DNA of 64,000 nt. Source: Enterococcus termitis (GTDB lineage: Bacteria > Bacillota > Bacilli > Lactobacillales > Enterococcaceae). Shown here one piece after another: positions 48,207 through 57,030 of the stretch. Position numbers and translations under genes: made by a program. The stretch lies in the NCBI RefSeq assembly GCF_001730305.1, contig NZ_MIJY01000001.1, positions 434,001 through 498,000 of the forward strand, given 5' to 3'. Under the pieces are notes generated by a model, which was not told the origin of the DNA, did not search any database, and was given only the letters and a program-made list of their open reading frames with translations. The stretch's first letter is position 1, and every line of letters begins with the position of its first letter.

Positions 48207-49253
48207 ATGGAGATATTGAACGTTACTCAAAAAGAATTTGGTGAGAAGAGTATTTTGTATTCGCTTACGAATGATCATGGCGTGACGATGAATGTAACCG
48301 ATTTAGGTGCAAGAATCGTTGATTTGATCGTTCCGGTCAATGGTGAAAAAAGAAACATCGTTTTAGGCTTTGATTCTGCGAAGGAATATTATGACAAAGA
48401 TATCTATTTTGGTGCAAGTATTGGTCGAGTAGCTGGCAGAATCAAACATGGCTCGTTTGCGATCGATGATCAAAATTATCAGCTTCCAGTCGATCCTAAA
48501 AATGGCCACGTGTTACACGGAGGAGCGGAAAGTTTTGAAACGAAAATCTGGCAAAGCGAGATAGTAAAAACAGATGAGCAAGTTTCAATCATCTTTTCTT
48601 ATGTAAGTGAAGATGGAGAAAACGGTTTTCCTGGAACGTTGAAAGCTGATATAACCTACACGTTAACAAATGAAAATGAATGGTTGATCGATTATCAAGC
48701 GACAACTGATTTACCGACATTATATAATCCAACCAATCATGTTTATTTTAACTTAACAGGTGATGTAACAAAATCGATTGCTGACCATAAATTAGTTGTT
48801 GATGCAGATCGATTTGCTGTTGTTGCTGATGATACGACTGCGACAGGTGAACTAAGAAAGGTTGAGGGGACACCGTTTGACTTTACTCATTCAGCTGCTT
48901 TAAATCAAGTTTTAGAAACAACATACGAGCAAAATGTCTTAGTCAATGGGTTGGATCATCCATTTATTTTAAATCATACAGGGTTCGATCGCCCACAAGC
49001 AGTCATAACTGCGCCAAATGACGATCTTTCTATAGAAATGTATACAGATCGTCCAGCTGTCGTGATTTTTACTGCACAATTTGGCGAAGATGGACCGGTT
49101 GTTCGAGGAGAACAGTTGGCGAATCATGGCGGAATCACATTAGAAACGCAAGTGAGTCCAGGTGCGATCGAGTTTGAAGGATTCGGTGATATTATTTTAT
49201 ATCCTGATACACCTTTCAAAAGTCGGACGATTTTCAAAATCAATCAAGAATAA
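48207..49253 (+). CDS. galM: Aldose 1-epimerase
   Basis: Mutarotase interconverting alpha and beta anomers of aldohexoses. It is 348 residues. IGRVAGRIKHGSF with NGHVLHGG, NPTNHVYFNL (catalytic His) and LETQVSPGAIEF (catalytic Glu) are GalM motifs. ATG 48207 has GGAG only four bases upstream; TTG 48216, three codons later, has AGAGG at better spacing and could be the true start. TGATAAAAT (48154-48162) is a likely extended -10. Probably co-transcribed with the fructokinase 41 bases downstream. Confidence 0.92.
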   Translation: MEILNVTQKEFGEKSILYSLTNDHGVTMNVTDLGARIVDLIVPVNGEKRNIVLGFDSAKEYYDKDIYFGASIGRVAGRIKHGSFAIDDQNYQLPVDPKNGHVLHGGAESFETKIWQSEIVKTDEQVSIIFSYVSEDGENGFPGTLKADITYTLTNENEWLIDYQATTDLPTLYNPTNHVYFNLTGDVTKSIADHKLVVDADRFAVVADDTTATGELRKVEGTPFDFTHSAALNQVLETTYEQNVLVNGLDHPFILNHTGFDRPQAVITAPNDDLSIEMYTDRPAVVIFTAQFGEDGPVVRGEQLANHGGITLETQVSPGAIEFEGFGDIILYPDTPFKSRTIFKINQE

Positions 49254-49294
49254 GAGCCATTTTATTTAAATAAAAACAGTAGGGAGCAATGAAC

Positions 49295-50170
49295 ATGACA
49301 GAAAAACTTTTAGGTAGTATCGAAGCGGGTGGAACGAAATTTGTATGTGCTGTTGGGACAGAGGCGCTTGAAATCAAAAAAAGAGTGAGCTTTCCGACAA
49401 CAACTCCAGAAGAAACGATGGCATTAGTGATCGATTTTTTCAAGCAGTATGAGTTAAAAGCAATCGGTATTGGTTCTTTTGGACCCATCGATATTCATCC
49501 TGAATCGCCGACTTATGGGCATATTACTTCCACACCAAAATTGGCATGGCAGGATTACGATTTTGTAGGAGAAATGAAAAAACATTTTCCACTACCGATT
49601 GCATGGACAACAGATGTAAATGCAGCGGCTTATGGCGAATATGTGGCAGGAAGTGCGAAAGGTCTATCGAGCTGTGTCTATTATACAATTGGTACAGGAG
49701 TGGGTGCGGGTGCCATTCAAAAGGGCAAATTTATTGAAGGATTTAGTCATCCTGAAATGGGTCATATGATTGTTAGACGACATCCTGAAGATCAGTTTGA
49801 AGGCTGGTGTCCGTTTCATGGAGATTGCTTAGAAGGGATTGCCGCAGGTCCAGCAATTGAAAAACGAACGGGAACAAAAGGTCAAGAACTAAGTAGTGAT
49901 GATCCAATCTGGGAAATCGAAGCTTATTATATTGCACAGGCAGCGTACAATACGACGTTGATGTTGGCGCCAGATGTGATTATTTTTGGTGGTGGCGTCA
50001 TGAAGCAACGGCACATGATGGAAAAAGTTCATGATGAGTTTGAAAAATTAGTAAATGGGTATGTAAAAACACCGCCGTTGAAAGACTATATTGTAACGCC
50101 AAAATTAGAAGATGATCCAGGAACGATTGGGTGTTTGGCTTTGGCCAAAGAAGCATATGAAGCACAATAA
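49295..50170 (+). CDS. scrK: ROK family fructokinase
   Basis: Phosphorylates fructose with ATP. It is 291 residues. LGSIEAGGTKFVCAVG is the N-terminal phosphate loop, YYTIGTGVGAGAI the second, and HPEMGHMIVRRH with GWCPFHGDCLEG gives the His/Cys zinc site of bacterial ROK fructokinases. ATG 49295 has GGGAG eight bases upstream and is preferred to ATG 49289. No sucrose hydrolase or permease lies nearby, so its fructose source is not evident here. Confidence 0.9.
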   Translation: MTEKLLGSIEAGGTKFVCAVGTEALEIKKRVSFPTTTPEETMALVIDFFKQYELKAIGIGSFGPIDIHPESPTYGHITSTPKLAWQDYDFVGEMKKHFPLPIAWTTDVNAAAYGEYVAGSAKGLSSCVYYTIGTGVGAGAIQKGKFIEGFSHPEMGHMIVRRHPEDQFEGWCPFHGDCLEGIAAGPAIEKRTGTKGQELSSDDPIWEIEAYYIAQAAYNTTLMLAPDVIIFGGGVMKQRHMMEKVHDEFEKLVNGYVKTPPLKDYIVTPKLEDDPGTIGCLALAKEAYEAQ

Positions 50171-50186
50171 AGACATCTAAACAGTT

Positions 50187-50215
50187 TTGACGAATAACAT
50201 GGGAAATGATATAGT
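50187..50215 (+). promoter_or_regulatory. Strong promoter with no gene behind it
   Basis: TTGACG (50187-50192), 17 bases, TATAGT (50210-50215) with TGA extension, starting 17 bases after the fructokinase stop. Confidence 0.7.
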
Positions 50216-50221
50216 AAAAAT

Positions 50222-50357
50222 GATAATTAAAGAGATAGGTGATGAGCATTCGGCATATCAGACATTAGATAGTCAGTGATGTGGATATGACTGGAACAGA
50301 GTAAATAAAATCAATTCTAAAAAACAAACAGACTGTTTTGGCAGTTCTATTTGTTTT
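50222..50357 (+). ncRNA. Candidate small RNA or micropeptide transcript
   Basis: This lies in the 302-base gap 50171-50472. The promoter at 50187 would make a ~136-nt RNA ending at the hairpin 50319-50357. The only ribosome-site/start pair is GATAGGTG-ATG at 50241, encoding just MSIRHIRH. The rest of the gap holds a second terminator (50403-50437) and nothing else recognisable. Confidence 0.4.
50319..50357 (+). terminator. Terminator-like hairpin
   Basis: AAAACAAA..AGA..CTG pairs with CAG..CT..TTTGTTTT around TTTTGG, with small internal mismatches. Confidence 0.65.
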
Positions 50358-50402
50358 GCTTACTAATTGGTTTTACTTTACTCATAAAGGCTCATTTTGT
50401 GT

Positions 50403-50437
50403 AAAAAGCTGTAGAGTAAAATCTACGGCTTTTTTTA
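50403..50437 (+). terminator. Intrinsic terminator
   Basis: AAAAAGCTGTAGA/TCTACGGCTTTTT with one G-U pair and trailing T. Confidence 0.8.
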
Positions 50438-50472
50438 TTTTAATTATCAATAATTGAAAGGGAGAATAATAT

Positions 50473-51303
50473 ATGCTAAAAAATCGTTATGCTATGTTGA
50501 ACAAACCGAAAGTATATGAAAAAACAGAAGCTCTTTTTTGGGAGGATGAGTATATTTCAAAACAAATGCTGAGAAATCATCTTACACCTGATTTTGATGG
50601 AGCCAGTAGAAATATGAGTTTTATTAACCAATCTGTGCAATGGATAAAGACTATTCTACCACCAGTTGAAAATGAAGCGCTACTGGATATTGGCTGTGGA
50701 CCTGGAATCTATACAGAACTTTTTACAGAAGCAGGGTACCAAGTGACAGGAATCGATAGTTCAAAACGCTCTATAGATTATGCAAAAAGAAATGCAGAGA
50801 ACAAAAAAATGGACATCACTTATTTGAATCAAAACTATTTAAATATGGATCTACCAACGAAATTCGATCTTATCACGATGATCTATTGTGACTATGGTGT
50901 TTTGTCGAAAGAGGAAAGAAAAAAACTTGTGAAGAAAATCTATGATCATTTGAAACCAAATGGAACGTTTTTATTGGATGTATTTTCTATAGAAAAATAT
51001 GATTGTTTTCAAGAACAGCAGGTCTGGGAATATTCAGAGAGAAATGGTTTTTGGGCTAAAGAGCTGTATCTATGTTTAAACAAAAATATAAAATATCCTA
51101 AGCATATCACACTAGAACAAGTAACAATTATTACCGAACAAGATCTAAAGACCTATCATTTATGGATGACCTATTTTACAGTCGAAAGCTTGGCTCAGGA
51201 ATTTTTAGAGAATGGTTTTAAGAATTATAAGCTGTTTAGTGATGTAAAAGGAACGCCATATGATAAAAGAAGTGAAACACTTGCATTGATCGTTGAAAAA
51301 TAG
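50473..51303 (+). CDS. Class I SAM-dependent methyltransferase
   Basis: A 276-residue methyltransferase with a long N-terminal lid. Motif I is LLDIGCGPGIYTELF near residue 73, then VTGIDSSKRSIDYAKRNAE (acidic loop), LITMIYCDYGVLS and the post-motif LKPNGTFLLDVFS. The substrate is unknown; the type-11-like fold acts on small molecules or proteins. GAAAGGGAG precedes the ATG. It appears monocistronic, with a hairpin terminator at 51376. Confidence 0.87.
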   Translation: MLKNRYAMLNKPKVYEKTEALFWEDEYISKQMLRNHLTPDFDGASRNMSFINQSVQWIKTILPPVENEALLDIGCGPGIYTELFTEAGYQVTGIDSSKRSIDYAKRNAENKKMDITYLNQNYLNMDLPTKFDLITMIYCDYGVLSKEERKKLVKKIYDHLKPNGTFLLDVFSIEKYDCFQEQQVWEYSERNGFWAKELYLCLNKNIKYPKHITLEQVTIITEQDLKTYHLWMTYFTVESLAQEFLENGFKNYKLFSDVKGTPYDKRSETLALIVEK

Positions 51304-51375
51304 TCGACAAAAGGAGTAATGATTTAGCTAATCGTTAGCATCTTTAGTGACATTTGAAACGAACAATGTTATCAT

Positions 51376-51404
51376 AAAAACACTTACTAATAGTAAGCGT
51401 TTTT
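51376..51404 (+). terminator. Terminator
   Basis: AAAAAC.CTTACT pairs with AGTAAG.GTTTTT around AAT; T-tract is part of the stem. Confidence 0.7.
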
Positions 51405-51443
51405 GGCGTATCTTTTTATTAAACATAAAAGCAGGTGGAGAAT

Positions 51444-52052
51444 ATGCATTATATCTTTGAACATGGTACCAAGGAAGGAAAGAACCTTCTATTGCTTCAT
51501 GGCACAGGCGGTGATGAACACTCGTTGATTGAAATTGCACGCTTTTTAGACGCGAATGCGACAATTCTCTCTCTTCGGGGAACGATTCAAGAAGATGGCA
51601 TGAATCGCTATTTTAAACGAAATGGACTAAATCAATTTGATTTGGAAAGTTTAGAAAAAGAAACGGATCATCTTTTAGCAGAAATTACTGCTATTAGTGA
51701 AACGAAGGGGATTCCTTTAGAGAGTTGGATCATCGTGGGTTATTCAAATGGGGCAAATATTGGCGCTCATATGATGATGGAACGAGAAGCATCAATTAAA
51801 CGAGCCATTTTATTTCACCCAATGTCGCTTGGCGTGGACACGAATCTAGCACAAGTGAATGAAGGAACTATTTGGCTATCGACCAGTGAAAATGATCCAA
51901 TTGTATCAAAAGAGGCGTCAGATCAGTTGATTTTCCAATTAGAAAAACATACATTTGATGTCACGGTCCAAAAAAAAAATTCAGGTCATCAAGTAACGAT
52001 GGAAGAAGTTGAGCATGCGAAAAAATGGCTCTCTACATTGGACAATAAATAA
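51444..52052 (+). CDS. Alpha/beta hydrolase, carboxylesterase/phospholipase type
   Basis: A 202-residue esterase of the short alpha/beta-hydrolase (Abhydrolase_2-like) group. LLLHGTGGDEHSL forms the oxyanion region, the nucleophile is Ser in IVGYSNGANIGAHM, Asp in STSENDPIVSKEA and His in NSGHQVTMEEVEHAK complete the triad. There is no signal peptide. Substrate unknown. AGGTGGAG lies just upstream of the ATG. Confidence 0.87.
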   Translation: MHYIFEHGTKEGKNLLLLHGTGGDEHSLIEIARFLDANATILSLRGTIQEDGMNRYFKRNGLNQFDLESLEKETDHLLAEITAISETKGIPLESWIIVGYSNGANIGAHMMMEREASIKRAILFHPMSLGVDTNLAQVNEGTIWLSTSENDPIVSKEASDQLIFQLEKHTFDVTVQKKNSGHQVTMEEVEHAKKWLSTLDNK

Positions 52053-52084
52053 CTCGACCAATGCTAAAAGGAGAAGCTAAATAG

Positions 52085-52113
52085 TTGTAGCAGTTAAATA
52101 ATGGTGCTATGCT
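52085..52113 (+). promoter_or_regulatory. csbD-like gene promoter
   Basis: TTGTAG, 17 bases, TATGCT with a TGC extension. Confidence 0.65.
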
Positions 52114-52150
52114 AGTTATGTAGTATAAATTAACTAGGAGGGATTTTCAC

Positions 52151-52405
52151 ATGGCAGATTTAAATGGACGCATAAATGATGCAAAAGACAAAGTTGAAGG
52201 AACAGCTAAAGAAGCTCAAGGTAAAGTAACCGATGACAAAGGAAAAGAATTAGAAGGCAAAGCGCAATCAACATTTGCAGATGCAAAAAGTAAAGCTCGT
52301 GATGCCGGTGATGATATCAAAGAAGGCGCTGAAAGTCTTGGCGACAAGATCAAAGAAGGTTTTGAAGATATCAAAGAAAAATTCCATAAACATGATGATA
52401 AATAA
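52151..52405 (+). CDS. CsbD family stress-associated protein
   Basis: An 84-residue, highly charged, helical protein of the CsbD family, starting [20 protein letters not shown] with repeated amphipathic 11-mer-like units and no cysteine or tryptophan. CsbD proteins are induced by general stress in many bacteria; molecular function unknown. TAGGAGG and its own strong promoter suggest high expression. Confidence 0.92.
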   Translation: MADLNGRINDAKDKVEGTAKEAQGKVTDDKGKELEGKAQSTFADAKSKARDAGDDIKEGAESLGDKIKEGFEDIKEKFHKHDDK

Positions 52406-52425
52406 ATAAAATAAGCTGCTAAAAT

Positions 52426-52467
52426 GAGAATGGGATAAACACTAATGAGGCGATAAGTCCCATTCTC
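52426..52467 (+). terminator. Hairpin after csbD-like gene
   Basis: GAGAATGGGA/TCCCATTCTC, ten perfect pairs, weak T-tract. Confidence 0.6.
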
Positions 52468-52484
52468 TATTCAGCTTTAAAAGG

Positions 52485-52522
52485 CTAAGACATAACGATT
52501 CCAGTTATGTCTTAGTCTTTTT
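52485..52522 (+). terminator. Intrinsic terminator
   Basis: Perfect 12-base stem CTAAGACATAAC/GTTATGTCTTAG, then TCTTTTT. Confidence 0.9.
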
Positions 52523-52587
52523 ATTTATATTGGGAAGAAAACTTAATACGTGAGTGAAATAGCTATGCTTTGTTTTTTTAAGAAGAC

Positions 52588-52618
52588 TTGACTTAGAGTT
52601 AAGTATAAGGTGTAAGGT
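52588..52618 (+). promoter_or_regulatory. MerR-type promoter with 19-base spacer
   Basis: TTGACT (52588-52593) and TAAGGT (52613-52618) are 19 bases apart. The spacer region has CTTAGAGTTAAGTATAAG, 16 of 18 positions matching the perfect dyad CTTAGAGTTAACTCTAAG. Long spacers with such dyads are typical of promoters activated by AdhR/NmlR-like MerR proteins. Confidence 0.6.
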
Positions 52619-52693
52619 TTTATAAGAACGGTAAAATTTTTTATGTTGAAGACTGAGGCAAGAGATGAATGAAAAGAAAGGACGAAGAACGTT

Positions 52694-53677
52694 ATGAAAA
52701 AAAGACAACTTGGTAAAAATGGACTAATCACATCAGAATTAGGATTTGGGTGTATGGGCTTGAATTATCACCGAGGACCTGTTAAAGACAGAAATGAAAT
52801 GATTCAACTTGTTCATGAAGCTGTTGATTTAGGGATCACGATGTTTGATACTGCTGAAGTTTATGGTCCATATACGAATGAGGAATTAGTTGGAGAGGCG
52901 TTAGTCGGTAAAAGAAATGAAATTCAAATCGCTACAAAAGGTGGTTTTCGAATTGATGGGTTGAATAATGAGCCGGATAGTAGCCCAGAAGTAATCAAGG
53001 CAGCTGTAGAGGGTTCGTTGAAGCGGTTAAAAACAGATTATATTGATTTATATTACATCCATCGAATTGATTCGACTATTCCTATTGAAGACGTAGCTGA
53101 AACAATTCAAAAACTTAAAAAAGAGGGGAAAATTTTACATTGGGGTTTGTCAGAAGCTAGTGCTGAAACTATCCGTCGGGCGCATAGTGTAGAGCCGTTA
53201 GCTGCTGTTGAGAGTGAGTATTCTATTTGGTGGCGGGAGGTCGAAAAAGAAATTTTTTCTGTTTTGGAAGAATTAAAAATCGGGCTAGTTGCATACAGTC
53301 CACTTGGTAGAGGGTACCTCACAGGAACATTAGATAAACAGGCACATTTTACTGAAAATGATAACCGTGGCCAACTTCCAAGATTTACCAAAGAAGCAAT
53401 GGAAGCAAATCAGGTTTTACTTGATTTTATGAAAAAAATTGCTGATGAGAAGCAAGCAACGACAGCTCAAATCGCTATTGCATGGATTCTTGATCAAAAG
53501 CCGTGGATCGTACCGATTCCTGGAACAACTAGAAAAAGCCGTTTAAAAGAAAATATTGAAGCTAATGAGATTATTTTTTCTGATTCTGAAAGAAAAATAA
53601 TCGATCAAGCCTTGAAACAAATCCAAATCGTCGGCGACCGCTATCCAGAATCGGAGAAAAAAAGAACGGGTCGTTAA
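52694..53677 (+). CDS. Aldo/keto reductase
   Basis: A 327-residue NADPH-dependent oxidoreductase with the TIM-barrel AKR fold. Catalytic residues are visible: Asp and Tyr in MFDTAEVYGPYT, Lys in IATKGGF and His in YYIHRIDSTIPI. The C-terminal cofactor loop is VPIPGTTRKSRLKEN. Members reduce reactive aldehydes and ketones. The MerR-type promoter upstream fits aldehyde or electrophile induction, which is inference. AAAGGA lies 11 bases before the ATG. Confidence 0.92.
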   Translation: MKKRQLGKNGLITSELGFGCMGLNYHRGPVKDRNEMIQLVHEAVDLGITMFDTAEVYGPYTNEELVGEALVGKRNEIQIATKGGFRIDGLNNEPDSSPEVIKAAVEGSLKRLKTDYIDLYYIHRIDSTIPIEDVAETIQKLKKEGKILHWGLSEASAETIRRAHSVEPLAAVESEYSIWWREVEKEIFSVLEELKIGLVAYSPLGRGYLTGTLDKQAHFTENDNRGQLPRFTKEAMEANQVLLDFMKKIADEKQATTAQIAIAWILDQKPWIVPIPGTTRKSRLKENIEANEIIFSDSERKIIDQALKQIQIVGDRYPESEKKRTGR

Positions 53678-53852
53678 TAGTCAATAGCAGTCAGTGCTAA
53701 CTGTATCTAAGTAATAACAACTATCTCATCATGAGAGTAAGAAGGCTGCTTATCCAATTTTTCCCAAAATGAAAGCATTTTAATATTAGTCATGGTCATA
53801 AAATCATAGATATGATAAAGTTAAGGGGAGAAATGTATTTTGGGAAAATGAG

Positions 53853-54680
53853 GTGTTTGCAATCGTTGATTGGCTATTGTCTTTAGAAGCGTGGCAGCAA
53901 GCGTTAGTGGGTACAGGATTTACTTATTTTATGACTGCTTTGGGCGCAGCGTTGGTTTTCTTTTTCAAAGAAATCAAAAAAGATATTTTGAATATGATGT
54001 TAGGGTTTGCTTCTGGTGTGATGATTGCAGCAAGTTTTTGGTCATTACTTGATCCGGCAATCAAACAAGCAGAAGAAAATGGGAGTATTGCGTGGTTAGT
54101 AGTGAGCTTTGGCTTTGGTTTAGGCGGGCTATTTTTATACATTGCTGATAAGACGTTGCCTCATATGCATTTTGGGCCGAATCATGAAAAAGAAGGTTTA
54201 CCGAGTCATTTAAAGCGAACGATATTATTAGTTTTCTCGATCACACTACACAATATTCCAGAAGGATTGGCTGTCGGCGTTGCCTTTGGAGCGGCTAATT
54301 CGGCAGATGATCCAACAAAAGCAGTTTTAGCTGCAATTTCAGTTGCCTTAGGAATTGGCATTCAGAATTTTCCAGAAGGGGCTGCCGTGTCGATTCCGTT
54401 ACGACAAGAAAATTTAAGTCGGAAAAAAGCCTTTCTTTATGGGCAAGCTTCGGGGATCGTCGAACCTATTGCAGGGATGATTGGCGCGATTTTGGTGACG
54501 AAGGTAACTCTGTTGTTACCCTATGCGTTAGCCTTTGCAGCAGGAGCTATGATTTATGTAGTCGTAGAAGAATTGATACCAGAGGCACAGCAAACAGTGA
54601 CTAGTAAACGACATTTTGCTGTATTCGGTGTAATGCTTGGTTTTATTATCATGATGATTTTAGATGTGGCTCTAGGGTAA
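53853..54680 (+). CDS. ZIP family metal transporter
   Basis: A 275-residue membrane protein with eight hydrophobic segments and a variable loop containing HMHFGPNHEKE. The metal path motifs HNIPEGLAVGVAFG (helix 4) and NFPEGAAVSIPLR (helix 5) are diagnostic of ZIP, GufA subfamily. It imports zinc or another divalent metal into the cytoplasm. GTG 53853 is the start; GGGA lies seven bases upstream. No Zur-like site was recognised. Confidence 0.92.
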   Translation: MFAIVDWLLSLEAWQQALVGTGFTYFMTALGAALVFFFKEIKKDILNMMLGFASGVMIAASFWSLLDPAIKQAEENGSIAWLVVSFGFGLGGLFLYIADKTLPHMHFGPNHEKEGLPSHLKRTILLVFSITLHNIPEGLAVGVAFGAANSADDPTKAVLAAISVALGIGIQNFPEGAAVSIPLRQENLSRKKAFLYGQASGIVEPIAGMIGAILVTKVTLLLPYALAFAAGAMIYVVVEELIPEAQQTVTSKRHFAVFGVMLGFIIMMILDVALG

Positions 54681-54685
54681 AAAAG

Positions 54686-54755
54686 AAACATACTAAGATT
54701 AGAGGAAGCTACGCTAAAAGCGTATAAGGTCTCTAAATCTTAGTATGTTTTTATT
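54686..54755. terminator. Bidirectional terminator between ZIP gene and luxS
   Basis: AAACATACTAAGATT..AGAG pairs with CTCT..AAATCTTAGTATGTTT; A and T runs on both ends. Confidence 0.9.
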
Positions 54756-55212
54756 ATAGGATCCGTTCAAACGGATCTAAACTGATTCCTTTTTCTAAAA
54801 CGATTTTTGCGTATTCTTGTGCGGAGAATAAAGAATGATCTTTGTAATTTCCGCATTCCTTTGCAGATACAGCTGGAACAAAATCTGTTTCAACAATAAA
54901 GTTCAATACTTTCACCAAAGCATCACGAATTTCTTTTGGTGAATGTTCATTCCACATGATCATGTAAAAGCCAGTACGGCAGCCCATTGGTGAAATATCA
55001 ATGATTCCTTCTAAATGATCGCGTAAGTTTACGGCTAATAAATGTTCTAATGTATGAACCGCAGCCGTAGGTAATTCATCTTCATTTGGTTGTAAGAAAC
55101 GTAGATCGTATTTTTCGATTAAAGCTTCACCATTTTTTTCTGTTCCTGCTAAGCGTACATAAGGGGCTTTAACAGTATTATGATCTAATTCAAAACTTTC
55201 AACACGTGCCAT
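54754..55212 (-). CDS. luxS: S-ribosylhomocysteine lyase
   Basis: Splits S-ribosylhomocysteine into homocysteine and DPD, the precursor of autoinducer 2, in the activated methyl cycle. Metal ligands are the two His of HTLEHLLAV and the Cys of AKECGNY; MGCRTGFYMI holds the second conserved Cys. It is 152 residues from ATG 55212, which has AAGGAG eight bases upstream on the minus strand; an in-frame GTG at 55221 is less well placed. It is monocistronic. Confidence 0.96.
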   Translation of the reverse strand: MARVESFELDHNTVKAPYVRLAGTEKNGEALIEKYDLRFLQPNEDELPTAAVHTLEHLLAVNLRDHLEGIIDISPMGCRTGFYMIMWNEHSPKEIRDALVKVLNFIVETDFVPAVSAKECGNYKDHSLFSAQEYAKIVLEKGISLDPFERIL

Positions 55213-55250
55213 CGTATTCACTCCTTCAAATTCAGTAAATGTCGCTATTA

Positions 55251-55278
55251 ACTATAACAAAACAAAGCTAAAAGTCAA
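55251..55278 (-). promoter_or_regulatory. luxS promoter (minus strand)
   Basis: On the minus strand TTGACT, 16 bases, TATAGT with TGT extension. Confidence 0.65.
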
Positions 55279-55314
55279 TAGATTCATATTTTGAAACGAA
55301 TACAGGAACGAATA

Positions 55315-56955
55315 CTAAGAATTTTGTTTGGCGAAAATTTTGGCTAGTTTTTTTAACAATTCGGGTGCATCCTTTTGATCCAAGATAACTTCGATCCATT
55401 GTAGTTTCTCTGTCTCTTTACGGGCTGCAATCAGGGCTTCATTTAAATCATTGACTGTTCTTACTTTATAGGTCGCAACAGAATCATTCGTTCCACCAAA
55501 TACAAAAGGTAGATGTTGATAATCCCACATAGGAATATCATTATAAGGCTCTTGCTCCCCGTGGATTTCACGTTCGACAGTGTAGCCGTTGTTGTTCAGC
55601 ACAAAAATGATCGGCGTTATTTTTTCTCTAATAGCTGTTCCTAATTCTTGAACAGTGAGTTGTAGCGAACCGTCACCGATAAATAAAATATGTCGATTGG
55701 CAGGTTTGGCAAGCTGACTGCCTATAACAGCGGGAAAAGTGTAGCCGATTGATCCCCATAAAGGTTGTCCAATAAAGAACATATCCTTTTTTAATGCAAC
55801 ATTTGTCATACCAAAAAAGGAAGTTCCTTGTTCAGCGGCCACGATATCTCCAGGGATTAAAAAGGATTCGATTGACGACCATAAGGTTTTCTGTGTCAAT
55901 GTATCATTGATTTCCTCTTCTCTGGCTGCATGGATCATAGGAAGCAGCTCGCCACTATATCCTTCATAGGACAAATTCATTAAAGTAGGAAGAAATTGGT
56001 CCAATTGTATTCCCTTTTCCTTTGTCCCAAAGAGAGAAACTTCATCGCAACCAATAGAGATCATCTGTTGTTCTGAAAAACCAAAGCTGAATCCTGAGGT
56101 AGCGGAATCTGTCAGTTTTGCACCTAAAAGTAAAATAAAATCAGCTGAATCAACGCGATTTTTTAAGGGTTCAGCAGTTGTCGAGCCAGAGTATGTTCCC
56201 AGATAGTGAGGATCTTCTTCGTTAAAAGCGCTTTTGCCCAAAGGAAGACTTGTGATCGGCAAATTAAATTTTTGAATGAATGCTGCCAATGGTTGTTCAA
56301 GTTGCCAGCTCAATAGCTCATGTCCAGCAATGACTATCGGTGATACAGAACGCTGTAAATGCTCTGAGATTGTTTTTAAAAGATCTGAAAAATCTTCTTC
56401 TCTAGACGCTTTAATTAGAGCGTGAACCGGCTTTGTCGCTTCACTTTCTGCTACATCAATCGGTAAATTAAGGTAAACAGGTCTTTTTTGAGTGAGAGCA
56501 ACCTGTAAAACCCGATCGATTTCTGTTAACGCATTTTCTATTGTTAAATGAGCGACAGCGGCTGTTATTTCATCATGCATTTTTTCAAAGTGCATAAAAT
56601 CGCCATCACCTAAGGTATGGTGAACTAGTTTTTTTGCTTCTTGAACTTTTGTAGTTGGAGAGCCAACGATTTCTATGACTGGAACATTTTCAGCGTAGCT
56701 GCCCGCTAAGCCATTGATGGCACTTAATTCTCCAACACCAAAGGTAGTAACAAAGGCTGAAAGACCATTCGTTCGGGCATAGCCGTCTGCCATGTAAGCA
56801 GCGTTTAATTCATTTGCATTTCCAATCCATTTTAAGTCTTTTCTAGCAGTGATTTGGTCTAAAAATTTTAAATTATAGTCGCCAGGGACACCAAAAATAT
56901 CATCGATCCCTAACTCCTTTAATCGATCAAGTAAATAATCTGCCACAGTATACAT
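55315..56955 (-). CDS. Thiamine-diphosphate 2-keto-acid decarboxylase (KdcA/IpdC/PDC type)
   Basis: A 546-residue ThDP enzyme decarboxylating a 2-keto acid to an aldehyde. The N-terminal PYR domain starts YTVADYLLDRLKELGIDDIFG and has the cofactor Glu in NANELNAAYMADGYAR. HHTLGDGDF is the His-His pair of pyruvate/keto-acid decarboxylases. The C-terminal ThDP/Mg motif is IGDGSLQLTVQELG...NNNGYTVE. Branched-chain keto-acid decarboxylases of lactic acid bacteria have the same length, but pyruvate or indolepyruvate cannot be excluded. GGAGG precedes the ATG on the minus strand. Confidence 0.88.
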   Translation of the reverse strand: MYTVADYLLDRLKELGIDDIFGVPGDYNLKFLDQITARKDLKWIGNANELNAAYMADGYARTNGLSAFVTTFGVGELSAINGLAGSYAENVPVIEIVGSPTTKVQEAKKLVHHTLGDGDFMHFEKMHDEITAAVAHLTIENALTEIDRVLQVALTQKRPVYLNLPIDVAESEATKPVHALIKASREEDFSDLLKTISEHLQRSVSPIVIAGHELLSWQLEQPLAAFIQKFNLPITSLPLGKSAFNEEDPHYLGTYSGSTTAEPLKNRVDSADFILLLGAKLTDSATSGFSFGFSEQQMISIGCDEVSLFGTKEKGIQLDQFLPTLMNLSYEGYSGELLPMIHAAREEEINDTLTQKTLWSSIESFLIPGDIVAAEQGTSFFGMTNVALKKDMFFIGQPLWGSIGYTFPAVIGSQLAKPANRHILFIGDGSLQLTVQELGTAIREKITPIIFVLNNNGYTVEREIHGEQEPYNDIPMWDYQHLPFVFGGTNDSVATYKVRTVNDLNEALIAARKETEKLQWIEVILDQKDAPELLKKLAKIFAKQNS

Positions 56956-57001
56956 CAAAACATCCTCCTTAACATTTAACCGCAGGATAAGCTGCAAAAA
57001 A

Positions 57002-57030
57002 AGTATAGGACGCTTGAGAGATTTAGTCGA
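57002..57030 (-). promoter_or_regulatory. Decarboxylase promoter (minus strand)
   Basis: On the minus strand TCGACT (57030-57025), 17 bases, TATACT (57007-57002). Confidence 0.55.
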
